Origin: Anaerolineae bacterium
GTDB taxonomy: Bacteria > Chloroflexota > Anaerolineae > Aggregatilineales > Phototrophicaceae
DNA length: 54,249 nucleotides
Assembly (NCBI GenBank): GCA_022823165.1
Contig: JAJDXR010000016.1
Span: 1 to 54,249, forward strand
Reading direction: 5' to 3'
The notes under the pieces were generated by a model that worked only from the letters and a program-made list of their open reading frames with translations, had not been told where the DNA came from and made no database searches. Shown here one piece after another: positions 16,866-25,422 of this stretch (its first letter is position 1; the number at the start of each line of letters is the position of its first letter). The translations under genes were made by a program, and so were the position numbers.

Positions 16866-18173
16866 ATGAGCCGGAGAAAACGTTACGCCATTGTCGGCAC
16901 GGGGTCACGCGCCGGCATGTTTGTCGACGCCATCACGCAGACTTACGCGGAGTACGCCGAACTGGTAGGCTTCTGCGATATCAGCCGTACGCGTATGAAT
17001 TGGCACAATGCGCAGCTGCAAGAGCGCGGATTGGCGCCGGCGCCCGCGTTCCACGCCGATGACTTCGAGCGCATGATTAAGGAAACTGAGCCGGATACCG
17101 TCATCGTTACCACGGTCGACGCCTGGCATCATCATTACATCGCGCGCGCTCTGGACGCGGGCTGCGATGTCATCAGCGAGAAGCCCTTGACCACCACGCT
17201 CGACCGCTTGAACGCCATCGACGCGGCCCGGCGGCGCAGCGGCAAGTCCCTGCGCGTGACCTTCAACTATCGTTACGCGCCGGCCTACGCCCGCTTCCGC
17301 CAGTTGATCGCTGAGGGCGCGGTCGGCAAAGCGCTGGCGGTCGATTTCTCCTGGCTGCTGGATACCAGCCACGGCGCAGACTACTTCCGGCGCTGGCATC
17401 GCCAGAAAGCCAATAGCGGCGGGCTGCTGGTGCACAAGGCGACGCACCACTTTGATCTGGTCAATTGGTGGATTGATTCTTATCCAGCGCAAGTCTTCGC
17501 GCTGGGCGATCTGATGTTTTACGGGCGCGACAATGCCGCGGCCCGCGGCGAGCGCTATGACTACGAGCGTTACACCGGCGTTGACGCGGCGCGCGACGAT
17601 CCCTTCGCGCTCTTCCTCGACGACAAAGCCGCCTACCGCGGGCTCTACCTCGAAGCCGAAGCCGAGACCGGCTATCAGCGCGATCAAAATGTCTTTGGCG
17701 AGCCCATCACCGCCGAAGACACCATGACCGTCACGGCGCGCTACGCCAACGGCGCGCTGCTGTCTTATTGCCTGGTGGCCTACGCGCCCTGGGAGGGTTT
17801 GCGCGTGGCGGTGACCGGGACGCGCGGCCGCGTCGAGATGGATATTACCGAGAGCGTCACGCATCTGAAATCCGACAGCGCCTCAGCCGCCGCCAGCAAA
17901 GGCGCCTTCAAAGCGACGCGAATACGCGCCTTCCCCATGTTCGGCGAACCCTGCGAGGTGGACGCGCCGCGGGTCGAGGGCGGGCACGGCGGCGCCGATC
18001 CCTTGATGCTGGCGCAGCTTTTCGCGCCCGAAGCGGCGCCCGATCCGCTGCGGCAGGCGGCTTCGTTCCGGGACGGCGCGGCCTCCATCCTGGTGGGCAT
18101 CGCCGCCAATCTGTCGATTGAGACGGGCGAGTTGGTGGATGTGGCGGCGCTGTTTGATTTGACGGCGGATTGA
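16866..18173 (+). CDS. Gfo/Idh/MocA family oxidoreductase (second copy)
   Basis: The ATG at 16866 gives 435 residues. A TTG far upstream at 16800 would extend the frame without support. The N-terminal Rossmann motif is [15 protein letters not shown], and the EKP signature appears in [15 protein letters not shown]. The later [14 protein letters not shown] segment is typical of family members acting on sugars or bound to sugar-catabolic clusters. It is a separate transcription unit, flanked by repeats on the left and unrelated small genes on the right. A TAGAAT at 16824-16829 may be its -10 element. The substrate is unknown. Confidence 0.85.
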   Translation: MSRRKRYAIVGTGSRAGMFVDAITQTYAEYAELVGFCDISRTRMNWHNAQLQERGLAPAPAFHADDFERMIKETEPDTVIVTTVDAWHHHYIARALDAGCDVISEKPLTTTLDRLNAIDAARRRSGKSLRVTFNYRYAPAYARFRQLIAEGAVGKALAVDFSWLLDTSHGADYFRRWHRQKANSGGLLVHKATHHFDLVNWWIDSYPAQVFALGDLMFYGRDNAAARGERYDYERYTGVDAARDDPFALFLDDKAAYRGLYLEAEAETGYQRDQNVFGEPITAEDTMTVTARYANGALLSYCLVAYAPWEGLRVAVTGTRGRVEMDITESVTHLKSDSASAAASKGAFKATRIRAFPMFGEPCEVDAPRVEGGHGGADPLMLAQLFAPEAAPDPLRQAASFRDGAASILVGIAANLSIETGELVDVAALFDLTAD

Positions 18174-18437
18174 GCGGCTTTGGAGCTAAGCCTCTGAAGG
18201 CGCGTCTGTATCGTCGGGCTCAAATGTCCCATGTCCGATGCCGATTTTGGCATAACTATATGGCGCTAGTATTCGTACGCTTTGAGCCCGACGCGGAGAA
18301 ATAAGTTCGCGATATTCGCTTGCGCGGCTTTGTCTACCCTTGGGTATTCAGCTGTGGGCATAAATGATATGCTGTTCGCGGATTCTTTTCATATTTTGTC
18401 TATTGCGTTTGTGCGATTATGAGCGTGGGGTGCCACT

Positions 18438-18866
18438 TTGATCAGAAGCGTTTCGTCGGTGTTTTGTAGAGACTTCGTCATGCATCCCGATGGCGAGATC
18501 ACATTTTGGCGCGTCTTCACCGAGATCAATGTCGATACCGAGCTTCCGGACGAACCGCAATCGACGCTGATATTGAACCCGCCGGCATGGCTTGTTTCTA
18601 CTTGGCTGATCGAGCAAGCGGCTGACATGAAAATGTACACTGCAATCGCGCGCTGGTTAGCGCCAAACGATCATCGGGTTCTGCGCGAAACGCGTTTCGA
18701 ACTCGACTTTCGGGAAGCGTTTCTTAATGCGTATCGACTTCAAATAGGCGAGTTAGATTTTGTAGGAGATGGGCATTATGAGTATCATATTGAAATAATC
18801 GGCGACTCCGGCTGGGGCGAGATTTCACGCAGCAGCCTATTCATTACGAACGATGTCACCCAGTAA
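18438..18866 (+). CDS. Hypothetical protein, DUF6941-like
   Basis: About 142 residues from a TTG at 18438; an in-frame ATG at 18480 would remove the SSVFCRDFVMH strand. The all-beta-looking sequence, with a start that reads as a first strand and a segment ETRFELDFREAFLNAYRLQI, resembles the DUF6941 family of small beta-sandwich proteins. I make this assignment tentatively from pattern only. A very small basic protein is encoded 20 bases downstream. Function is unknown. Confidence 0.55.
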   Translation: MIRSVSSVFCRDFVMHPDGEITFWRVFTEINVDTELPDEPQSTLILNPPAWLVSTWLIEQAADMKMYTAIARWLAPNDHRVLRETRFELDFREAFLNAYRLQIGELDFVGDGHYEYHIEIIGDSGWGEISRSSLFITNDVTQ

Positions 18867-18886
18867 TCTTTGAGAGGGGCGGTGCC

Positions 18887-19042
18887 ATGAAGCGGATAGT
18901 TGTCACGTATACAACAAGCTGCTCAATACCCAAGGTGGAGATTCCTGGCGGGAATCGCGACACGAGACCAGATCGGAAGACATCCGAAGCGCCTGCGCCA
19001 AAGGCGAACGCGACTAAGTCGTCCAAGCCCAAGAAAAAATAG
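18887..19042 (+). CDS. Small basic protein of 51 residues
   Basis: The ATG at 18887 is preceded by GAGGGG at a suitable distance. The product begins MKRIVVTYTTSCSIP and ends in an Ala/Lys-rich tail (KSSKPKKK). It starts 20 bases behind the DUF6941-like gene and could be cotranslated. I recognise no family. The good ribosome-binding site is the main support. Confidence 0.4.
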   Translation: MKRIVVTYTTSCSIPKVEIPGGNRDTRPDRKTSEAPAPKANATKSSKPKKK

Positions 19043-19296
19043 TCTCGTTTGAACCTTCGAATTTGAAACGCGGACGACTCACAGGATTGCCCCTTCGGAT
19101 TCCATTGCGACTCTAATGGGACGGGCAAGCCAGCGGCTCGCTCCTGCGAATTGTGACGGGTGAACTCTACCGATAACGCGAATCGGCGCCTGACCAAGAG
19201 CCAGTCGCCTGAGAGACGATCTCAGCGCGGGCGCGGACGAAAAGCCAACATTCTGAGCTACAATAGGCGCAGACCCACTTACACAGGTGACACACC

Positions 19297-20187
19297 ATGA
19301 AGAGACTACTTGTGCTGCTGCTGATGCTTGCCTTGCCCGCCATCAGCGCCACCGCTTAGGCAGAGACGCCGGACGAATGCGCCGCCCGCCTTGACCAAAG
19401 CATAGCGATCAAGACCTACGTTGAAGCTGCCAACTGGTGGGCGCAGGTAGAGCGAGAATGCAACCCAGAGCGGAGCGAACCGGCTACGCCAGATCCCAGC
19501 AAACCATACATGACCATCTATGGCTGGGTAGGCGACCTTGAATTCTGTGTCATGTCCGAAGTTCTAAACATACGCACATCGCCCGGCGGCGCTATTGTAG
19601 GCAAACTTGACAAGGGCGCGATCTTCACAGTTGACCTAGCAACACAAGAAGAAGTAGCCGGCTATATATGGGCAAAGCACGACAAAGGCTGGTCAGCGAT
19701 CTTTCCGTACTCAGGAGACATACCCGGCAGAATAGTCGAACTGACGCATCCTAAAAGTTGTCCCGCACCCAAACAGACGACTGCGCTACCTCCAGCGCAA
19801 CGCACTACATCCAGACATGAAACCCTTCAAATAGGACAAACCAAGACTTTTCACCTGAGCGGCGCAGATTGCGCAATCATAGCTAACAGAGGAGCCGCAA
19901 TTGATCCGGGCAAGGTAACCTTGGCAGTTGGTCGACTAGGCTGGCTCAAAGATGAATTCAAAGTCGATATTTTCGCACCTGGTAGACAGAGCAGATTGGC
20001 GTATACCGAGACAGAAGTGCAAGACGATGAAGTTGGCTTGTACACGCATCAACTGTATACTGCCCGAAGCAGTATCACAGCCACAGAGCTTTATACCATT
20101 GAGGTTGCGACCTACACCGAAAGCAAGAAATACACATTGAGAGTGAACTCTAAAGACACTTTCAACATAGCTGTAGCTTGCGAATGA
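19297..20187 (+). pseudogene. Secreted bacterial-SH3-like protein with an amber codon after its signal peptide
   Basis: The ATG at 19297 starts a classical signal peptide, MKRLLVLLLMLALPAISATA. The next codon is TAG (19357-19359). The same frame then continues without interruption through AETPDECAARLDQ to the stop at 20187. The interrupted position would be Gln if CAG had mutated by one C-to-T change, giving the cleavage context ATAQAETPD. Residues after about 72 form an SH3b-like domain (VMSEVLNIRTSPGGAIVGKL). A second beta-rich domain ends in NIAVACE. Translation could only restart at the internal ATG at 19510, giving a 225-residue cytoplasmic form without export. A true nonsense mutation, a sequencing error or amber readthrough are all possible. 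A hairpin terminator follows. Confidence 0.7.
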
Positions 20188-20217
20188 GTTCAAGTAGTTG
20201 CAAACACAGACCACCGA

Positions 20218-20243
20218 AGCCCGCCATCGTGCGGGCTTTTCGT
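20218..20243 (+). terminator. Rho-independent terminator behind the SH3-like gene
   Basis: AGCCCGC and GCGGGCT form a perfect 7-base stem around a six-base loop, directly followed by TTTTCGTTT. It ends the transcription unit of the SH3-like gene, which argues the gene was expressed until recently. Confidence 0.75.
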
Positions 20244-20399
20244 TTGTCAACCCGGTATCGCCTTCACCAGCGCCGCCAGCCAATATCGAGTAGATTTACG
20301 AGACAGATTTAACAAATCGTTTCGCCGCTCAGCCACGCAATTCGGGCGCAGGTCAATACTACACCCCCCGAAATCAGGGCATTCAAGGGCAGCGCCCTT

Positions 20400-20490
20400 A
20401 CGCGCAGGGATGCGGAGCACAAAGGACGCCAAGATAAACTTTGAAAACTCTCCTCGCTTTTCCTCTGTGTTCTCTGTGGTTAGATTTCAG
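20400..20490. repeat. CTCTGTG element in the gap before uxaC
   Basis: The left arm near 20400-20432 (GCGGAGCACAAAGGACGCC type) and the right arm at 20459-20490 (TCCTCTGTGTTCTCTGTGG then TTAGATTTCAG) are inverted relative to each other. The 360-base gap from 20241 to 20600 holds nothing else apart from a possible TACAAT -10 box at 20557-20562. Confidence 0.5.
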
Positions 20491-20600
20491 ATTAGACTTG
20501 CGCGACCGGCCAAATGCCCGCGCGGATCGCAGGCTGGCAGAGCCTCGCCAATCCGCTACAATCGAGCGCGCTTATTCACCGGCAATCCTCAGGGAAATCC

Positions 20601-22004
20601 ATGCGCAATCGCTACTTCTCGCACGATTCGGCCCATAACCGCGCCGCAATGGCGCTTTACGAGAGCGTGGCCGATCTGCCCTTGGTCTGCCCGCACGGAC
20701 ATGTCGATGCGCAGATCTTCGCCGACCCCGACTATCAATTCGGCAGCCCGGTCGATCTGCTGATAATCCCCGACCACTATATCTTTCGTATGCTCTACTC
20801 TCAGGGCGTGGCCCTGCACGACCTTGGCATAGCGCCGCTGCCGGGCGAGTCGGCGCCCCAAGATCACCGCGCCATCTGGCAGCGCGTCTGCGACAACTGG
20901 CATCTCTTCCGCGCCACGCCCACCGGCATCTGGCTGCGTGATGAGCTGGCGGATGTTTTTGACATCAAACTCAAGCTCAACAGCGTCAACGCCATGGCGA
21001 TTTACGACGCCATTGAAGACAAGCTGGGCAGCCCGGCTTTTCGTCCGCGCGCGCTTTACGAGCGCTTTAACATTGAGGCGCTGGCGACCACGGACGCGGC
21101 CGCCGATACACTTGAGCAGCATCAGGCGATACGCGCTTCGGGTTGGGGCGGGCGCGTCATCCCGACTTTCCGCCCCGATGCCCTGGTGAATATCGACGCG
21201 CCCGGCTGGCGCGAGAATATCAACCGGCTGAGCGAGGTCTCCGGTGTGATCGTCACCGATTACGGCAGCTATATTCAAGCGCTGGAGCAGCGGCGCGAGT
21301 TCTTCAAGACGATGGGCGCGACCGCGACCGATCACGCCGCGCTGACCGCCTGGACCGAGGCGCTTAGCGACGCCGGTGCTGAGGCCATTTTCCAGCGCGC
21401 GCTGAGTGGCGGGGCTACAGCCAAAGACGCCGCGCGCTTCACCGGGCACATGTTGGTCGAGATGGCGCGCATGAGCAGCGAAGATGGCCTGGTCATGCAG
21501 CTGCACATCGGTTCCTGGCGCAACCACAATCCGCAGCTCTACGCGCGTTACGGCCGCGATATGGGGGCGGACATCCCCATCCGCAGCGAGTTCACCAAGA
21601 ACCTCAAGGCGCTGCTGGATCGCTTCGGCAATCGGCGCGACATGACCTTAGTGCTCTTCAACCTGGACGAGACGACTTACAGCCGCGAGCTGGCGCCCCT
21701 GGCCGGGCATTATCCGCTGCTGCGGCTGGGCCCGCCCTGGTGGTTCTTCGATAGCTGGCTGGGTATGAAGCGCTTCCTGGATGACGTGGTGGAGACAGCC
21801 GGCATCTATAATCTGGCCGGCTTCAATGACGATACCCGCGCTTACCCCTCCATACCGTCGCGGCACGATGTCTGGCGGCGGGTCTGCGCCGATTGGCTGG
21901 CTGGGCAGCTCCTGCGCGGATTCATCGATGACGAAGACGCCTTTGAGATGATTCGCGCCTTGGCGTATGATTTGGCCAAACAGACCTATCGATTGGACGA
22001 CTGA
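20601..22004 (+). CDS. uxaC: Glucuronate (uronate) isomerase
   Basis: The ATG at 20601 with AGGGA upstream gives 467 residues, the usual UxaC length. It converts D-glucuronate to D-fructuronate and D-galacturonate to D-tagaturonate in the cytoplasm. Diagnostic segments are the metal-binding CPHGHVDAQ (His32, His34), WHLFRATPTGIWLRDEL, the GRVIPTFRPDALV strand and MQLHIGSWRNHNPQ. The C-terminal region includes GFNDDTRAYPSIPSRHDVWRR. It is the first gene of the operon uxaC-uxaB-iolC-iolB, and the next gene starts two bases after its stop. Confidence 0.93.
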   Translation: MRNRYFSHDSAHNRAAMALYESVADLPLVCPHGHVDAQIFADPDYQFGSPVDLLIIPDHYIFRMLYSQGVALHDLGIAPLPGESAPQDHRAIWQRVCDNWHLFRATPTGIWLRDELADVFDIKLKLNSVNAMAIYDAIEDKLGSPAFRPRALYERFNIEALATTDAAADTLEQHQAIRASGWGGRVIPTFRPDALVNIDAPGWRENINRLSEVSGVIVTDYGSYIQALEQRREFFKTMGATATDHAALTAWTEALSDAGAEAIFQRALSGGATAKDAARFTGHMLVEMARMSSEDGLVMQLHIGSWRNHNPQLYARYGRDMGADIPIRSEFTKNLKALLDRFGNRRDMTLVLFNLDETTYSRELAPLAGHYPLLRLGPPWWFFDSWLGMKRFLDDVVETAGIYNLAGFNDDTRAYPSIPSRHDVWRRVCADWLAGQLLRGFIDDEDAFEMIRALAYDLAKQTYRLDD

Positions 22005-22006
22005 CG

Positions 22007-23458
22007 ATGTTGAAGCAGCTTAATCGCAGCGATTATCCGACTAAGCAGCGTTACCCCGAACGCATCGTTCAGTTCGGCGGCGGCAACTTCCTGCGCGGCT
22101 TTGCCGATTGGGTGGTGGATGTGCTCAACGAAGAGACCGACTTCGCCGGCGGCGTGGCGCTGGTCAAGGCGACCCCGGGCGACTATGCCGATTTGGACGC
22201 GCAGGGCGGCCTCTACACTACCTGTCTGCTGGGCATCCAGGACGGTCAGTTCGTCGAGCAGACGCGGCTGATCGGCGCGGTCAATCGCACGATCTATCCC
22301 TACCAAGACTTCGCCGCTTATCTGGCGCTGGCGCGGCAGCCGGGGATTCGCTTCATCTTCTCCAATACCACCGAATCGGGCATCGTCTTCTCCGCTGATG
22401 ACAGGCTGGACGATGAACCGCCGGCGACCTTTCCGGCCAAGCTGACGCGCTTCCTCTTTGAGCGCTATCGCCATTTCGACGGCGCGGCTGACAAGGGCTG
22501 CATCATTATCCCGACCGAGCTCATCGTCGACAACGCGACCCGTCTGCGCGAGATCATCCTTGAATACGCCGCGCTCTGGCGTCTGGATACGGGCTTCGCC
22601 GACTGGATCGCGCGGCGCAATCGCTTTTGCAATACTCTGGTTGACCGCATCGTCTCCGGTTTTCCCCATGCGAACGCCGAGGAGCTTTTCGAGCAGTTGG
22701 GTTATATTGATCGCCTGCTCACCATGGGCGAACTTTATCACAGCTGGATCATTGAAGCGCCGCCCAGCCTGCTGGACGAATTCCCGGTGAACAAAACGCT
22801 TGCGCCGCTGAATGTCAAAGTGGTTGACGATGCCACGCCTTACCGCATCATCAAGGTGCGCCTGCTGAACGGCGCGCATACTTCCATGGTGCCGCCGGGC
22901 ATTCTGCTGGGCGTTGAAGCGGTGCGCGAGGCTATGGAGCACGACCTGCTGGCGCCTTTCATCCAGGACTTGATTTATCAGGAAGTCATCCCCTCCGTGA
23001 GCGAGGCGCCGCGGGCGGAACTGGAAGCCTTCGCGCGCGCCGCCTTCGACCGCTTCCGCAACCCGCATATCCATCACCGCCTGCTGACCATCGCGCTGAA
23101 CAGCTCGAGCAAAGTCAAGGAGCGCATCCTGCCCTCGCTGTTGGCTTACCTGGCGCGGAAAGGCGAATTGCCGCCGCGGCTGGTGATTGCGCTGGCGGCT
23201 TTCATCCGGCTCTATCGCGGGGAGTGGCGCGGCGAGAAGCTAGCGCTCAACGACGACCCCGAGGCCCTGGCTTGGTTCCGCGAGCAATGGCAGGCGGCGC
23301 CGACGACCGAAAGCCTGGCGCGGACGGTGCTGGGTAACGAAGCGCTTTGGCAGCGTGATCTGACCCAGGTTCCGGGGCTGGTCAAGCGCGTCAGCGACAC
23401 CCTCGACTCCATTGAACAGGGCCGGCTGCCGGACCTGCTGAGGCAGGCGGGAACATGA
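22007..23458 (+). CDS. uxaB: Tagaturonate reductase (mannitol dehydrogenase family)
   Basis: This 483-residue NAD-dependent polyol dehydrogenase interconverts D-tagaturonate and D-altronate. The N-terminal motif IVQFGGGNFLRGFADW, the FSNTTESGI strand, the segment KGCIIIPTELIVDN and the RFCNTLVDRIVSGFP motif match the UxaB branch of the mannitol dehydrogenase family. UxuB (fructuronate reductase) is the main alternative. It overlaps the following kinase gene by four bases (ATGA), showing a tightly coupled operon with uxaC upstream. Confidence 0.85.
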   Translation: MLKQLNRSDYPTKQRYPERIVQFGGGNFLRGFADWVVDVLNEETDFAGGVALVKATPGDYADLDAQGGLYTTCLLGIQDGQFVEQTRLIGAVNRTIYPYQDFAAYLALARQPGIRFIFSNTTESGIVFSADDRLDDEPPATFPAKLTRFLFERYRHFDGAADKGCIIIPTELIVDNATRLREIILEYAALWRLDTGFADWIARRNRFCNTLVDRIVSGFPHANAEELFEQLGYIDRLLTMGELYHSWIIEAPPSLLDEFPVNKTLAPLNVKVVDDATPYRIIKVRLLNGAHTSMVPPGILLGVEAVREAMEHDLLAPFIQDLIYQEVIPSVSEAPRAELEAFARAAFDRFRNPHIHHRLLTIALNSSSKVKERILPSLLAYLARKGELPPRLVIALAAFIRLYRGEWRGEKLALNDDPEALAWFREQWQAAPTTESLARTVLGNEALWQRDLTQVPGLVKRVSDTLDSIEQGRLPDLLRQAGT

Positions 23459-24459
23459 CAAGCGATCGGCACGATTTGATTACGGTAGGGCGGGTGTCGC
23501 TGGATCTCTTCGCTCGCGATATCGGCGCGGAATTTCACGACATTTCCTCCTTTGAAACCAGCGTCGGCGGCAGCCCGGTCAACATCGCCATCGGCGCCAG
23601 CCGCCTGGGACTGCGCTCCATCGCCTTCACCGCGGTCGGCGCAGACGAGGTGGGCCGCTTCGCGCGCCACTACCTGGCGCGGCAAGGCGTCAATACCGAC
23701 TATATCGCCATCAAGCCGGAGCGGCGCACGGGTATGGCGGTGGTGGGCGTCCAGCCGCCCGATCAATTCCCGCTGGTGTTCTACCGCGAGAATCCGGCCG
23801 ATATTCACCTGTCGATTAGCGAAGCGCAAGCGCTGCCTTTGGACGCGACGCGGGCGCTGTCGCTCTCAGGCACGGCGCTGAGCCGCGGCGACACCCGCGA
23901 TGTCTGCCTGTATCTGGCCGAGCAGGCGCGCCGGCGCGGCTTGACCACTTTCATTGACCTCGACTTGCGGCCCGATCAGTGGGCGCATCCCCTGGCTTAC
24001 GGCTTGAACCTGCGCCGCGTTTTGCCGCTCTGCGATGTGATCATCGGCACGGAAGAGGAGTTCTACGCCGCGCTCTCGCTGACGCCCGAGCCGATCATGG
24101 CCGGCCGCGCAGCGCCGGACCAGGCCGGTTTGCAAGCGCTGCTGCGGCAGCTTTGCGCCGACTTTGACGCCGCGCTGATCCTGAAACGCGGCGACCGCGG
24201 CGTGACGATTGTCCGGCGGGAGCGGCAAGTCGATGCGCCCGGTTATCCGGTGGAGATCCTCAACACCGTCGGCGCGGGCGACGGCTTTGCCAGCGGCTTG
24301 ATCTATGGCTGGGCGCAGGGCTGGGGCTGGGAGCGGGCGGCGCGCTTCGCCAATGCTTGCGGCGCGCTGGTGGTCACGCGGCAGGGCTGCGCTCGCGCTT
24401 TGCCGCGCCGCGCTGAAGTTGACCGATTTATCAAGGACTGGGAAGGGGCTGGGGCGTGA
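23455..24459 (+). CDS. iolC: PfkB-family sugar kinase, 5-dehydro-2-deoxygluconokinase-like
   Basis: This 334-residue ribokinase-fold kinase has the N-terminal GGSPVNIAIGASRLGL motif, the FYRENPADIHL segment typical of IolC and the PfkB catalytic signature NTVGAGDGFASGLIYG near residue 270. IolC phosphorylates 2-deoxy-5-keto-D-gluconate in inositol catabolism. The neighbour iolB, which makes that substrate, overlaps it by four bases and supports the call. The hexuronate genes upstream leave 2-keto-3-deoxygluconate kinase as an alternative. Confidence 0.75.
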   Translation: MTSDRHDLITVGRVSLDLFARDIGAEFHDISSFETSVGGSPVNIAIGASRLGLRSIAFTAVGADEVGRFARHYLARQGVNTDYIAIKPERRTGMAVVGVQPPDQFPLVFYRENPADIHLSISEAQALPLDATRALSLSGTALSRGDTRDVCLYLAEQARRRGLTTFIDLDLRPDQWAHPLAYGLNLRRVLPLCDVIIGTEEEFYAALSLTPEPIMAGRAAPDQAGLQALLRQLCADFDAALILKRGDRGVTIVRRERQVDAPGYPVEILNTVGAGDGFASGLIYGWAQGWGWERAARFANACGALVVTRQGCARALPRRAEVDRFIKDWEGAGA

Positions 24460-25283
24460 GCAACCATTTGAAATCCAACTATGAGGACATGATCGTGCTG
24501 GATGTAACGCCGCGGTCGGCCAACTGGGACTACTTGTCTTTCCGCGTCATACAGCTGCATGGCGAGCAAGTCTACCTGCATCAGACCCGGGACACCGAGT
24601 TGGCGCTGGTGCCGCTGGCGGGCGGCGGCGTCGTGCGGACTTCGGCGGGCGATTTCCCCTTGCAACGAGCCGGCGTCTTTCAGGAGAAGCCCTCCGTGCT
24701 CTATCTGCCGCCGGGCCAGGAATTCGGCGTGATCGCGGACGACCGCTTTGAGTTCGCCATCGGGGCGGCGCCGGCCGCGGGCAAGTATCCGCTGCGCCTC
24801 TTCACGCCGGACGAGATTCGGGCCGAAGTGAGGGGCGGCGGCGCGGCGCGGCGGCAAGTCCATCACACGCTGGCGCATCCCATGCCGGCTGAACGGCTGA
24901 TTCTCTACGAAGTTTATGTGCCCGGCGGCGCTTGGTCGGGTTATCCGCCGCATTGCCACGACGGCTACGGCGGCTCGGCGCATCTGGACGAAACCTACTA
25001 TTTTCGCACCGACCCGGCCGAGGGCGTGGCCCTGCATCGAAATTACCGGCGCGATAAGGACTTCGAGGAGATCTTCGCCGCGCGCAATACCGACCTCGTC
25101 CTTGTCACGCAAGGATTCCATTCGACATCGGCCGCGCCCGGCTCCAATCTGTATTTCTTGAATTATCTGGCTGGCGAGCTAATCGACGAGGCGCGCGCGA
25201 GGCCGCCCTACGACGATCCCGATTACGCCTGGCTGAAGGACGACTACACCGGCAATCTAATGCGGCTTCCGCTGATGACCTGA
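24456..25283 (+). CDS. iolB: 5-deoxy-glucuronate isomerase
   Basis: This 275-residue bicupin protein starts at a GTG whose bases overlap the TGA of iolC. IolB turns 5-deoxy-glucuronate into 2-deoxy-5-keto-gluconate. Family marks are the N-terminal KSNYEDM region, the first cupin strand around LPLQRAGVFQEKPSVLYLPPG and the metal-binding WSGYPPHCHDGYGG with the later LDETYYFR. The ending FLNYLAGELIDEARARPPYDD is also typical. It is the last gene of the operon. The other inositol genes (iolG, iolE, iolD, iolJ) are not recognisable nearby. Confidence 0.88.
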   Translation: MSNHLKSNYEDMIVLDVTPRSANWDYLSFRVIQLHGEQVYLHQTRDTELALVPLAGGGVVRTSAGDFPLQRAGVFQEKPSVLYLPPGQEFGVIADDRFEFAIGAAPAAGKYPLRLFTPDEIRAEVRGGGAARRQVHHTLAHPMPAERLILYEVYVPGGAWSGYPPHCHDGYGGSAHLDETYYFRTDPAEGVALHRNYRRDKDFEEIFAARNTDLVLVTQGFHSTSAAPGSNLYFLNYLAGELIDEARARPPYDDPDYAWLKDDYTGNLMRLPLMT

Positions 25284-25422
25284 AGCGCCGTCCTCCTCCG
25301 CTGATACTTTGGGCGGTAGTCCCGGGTGGATCATTGGTCAATGCAAACTCCTCGCAGCGGTTTTCTGCATTTGCAGCGCATTTGCGTCATAATATGCTTG
25401 CAGGCGCTTGAGTCTTGGTGCT

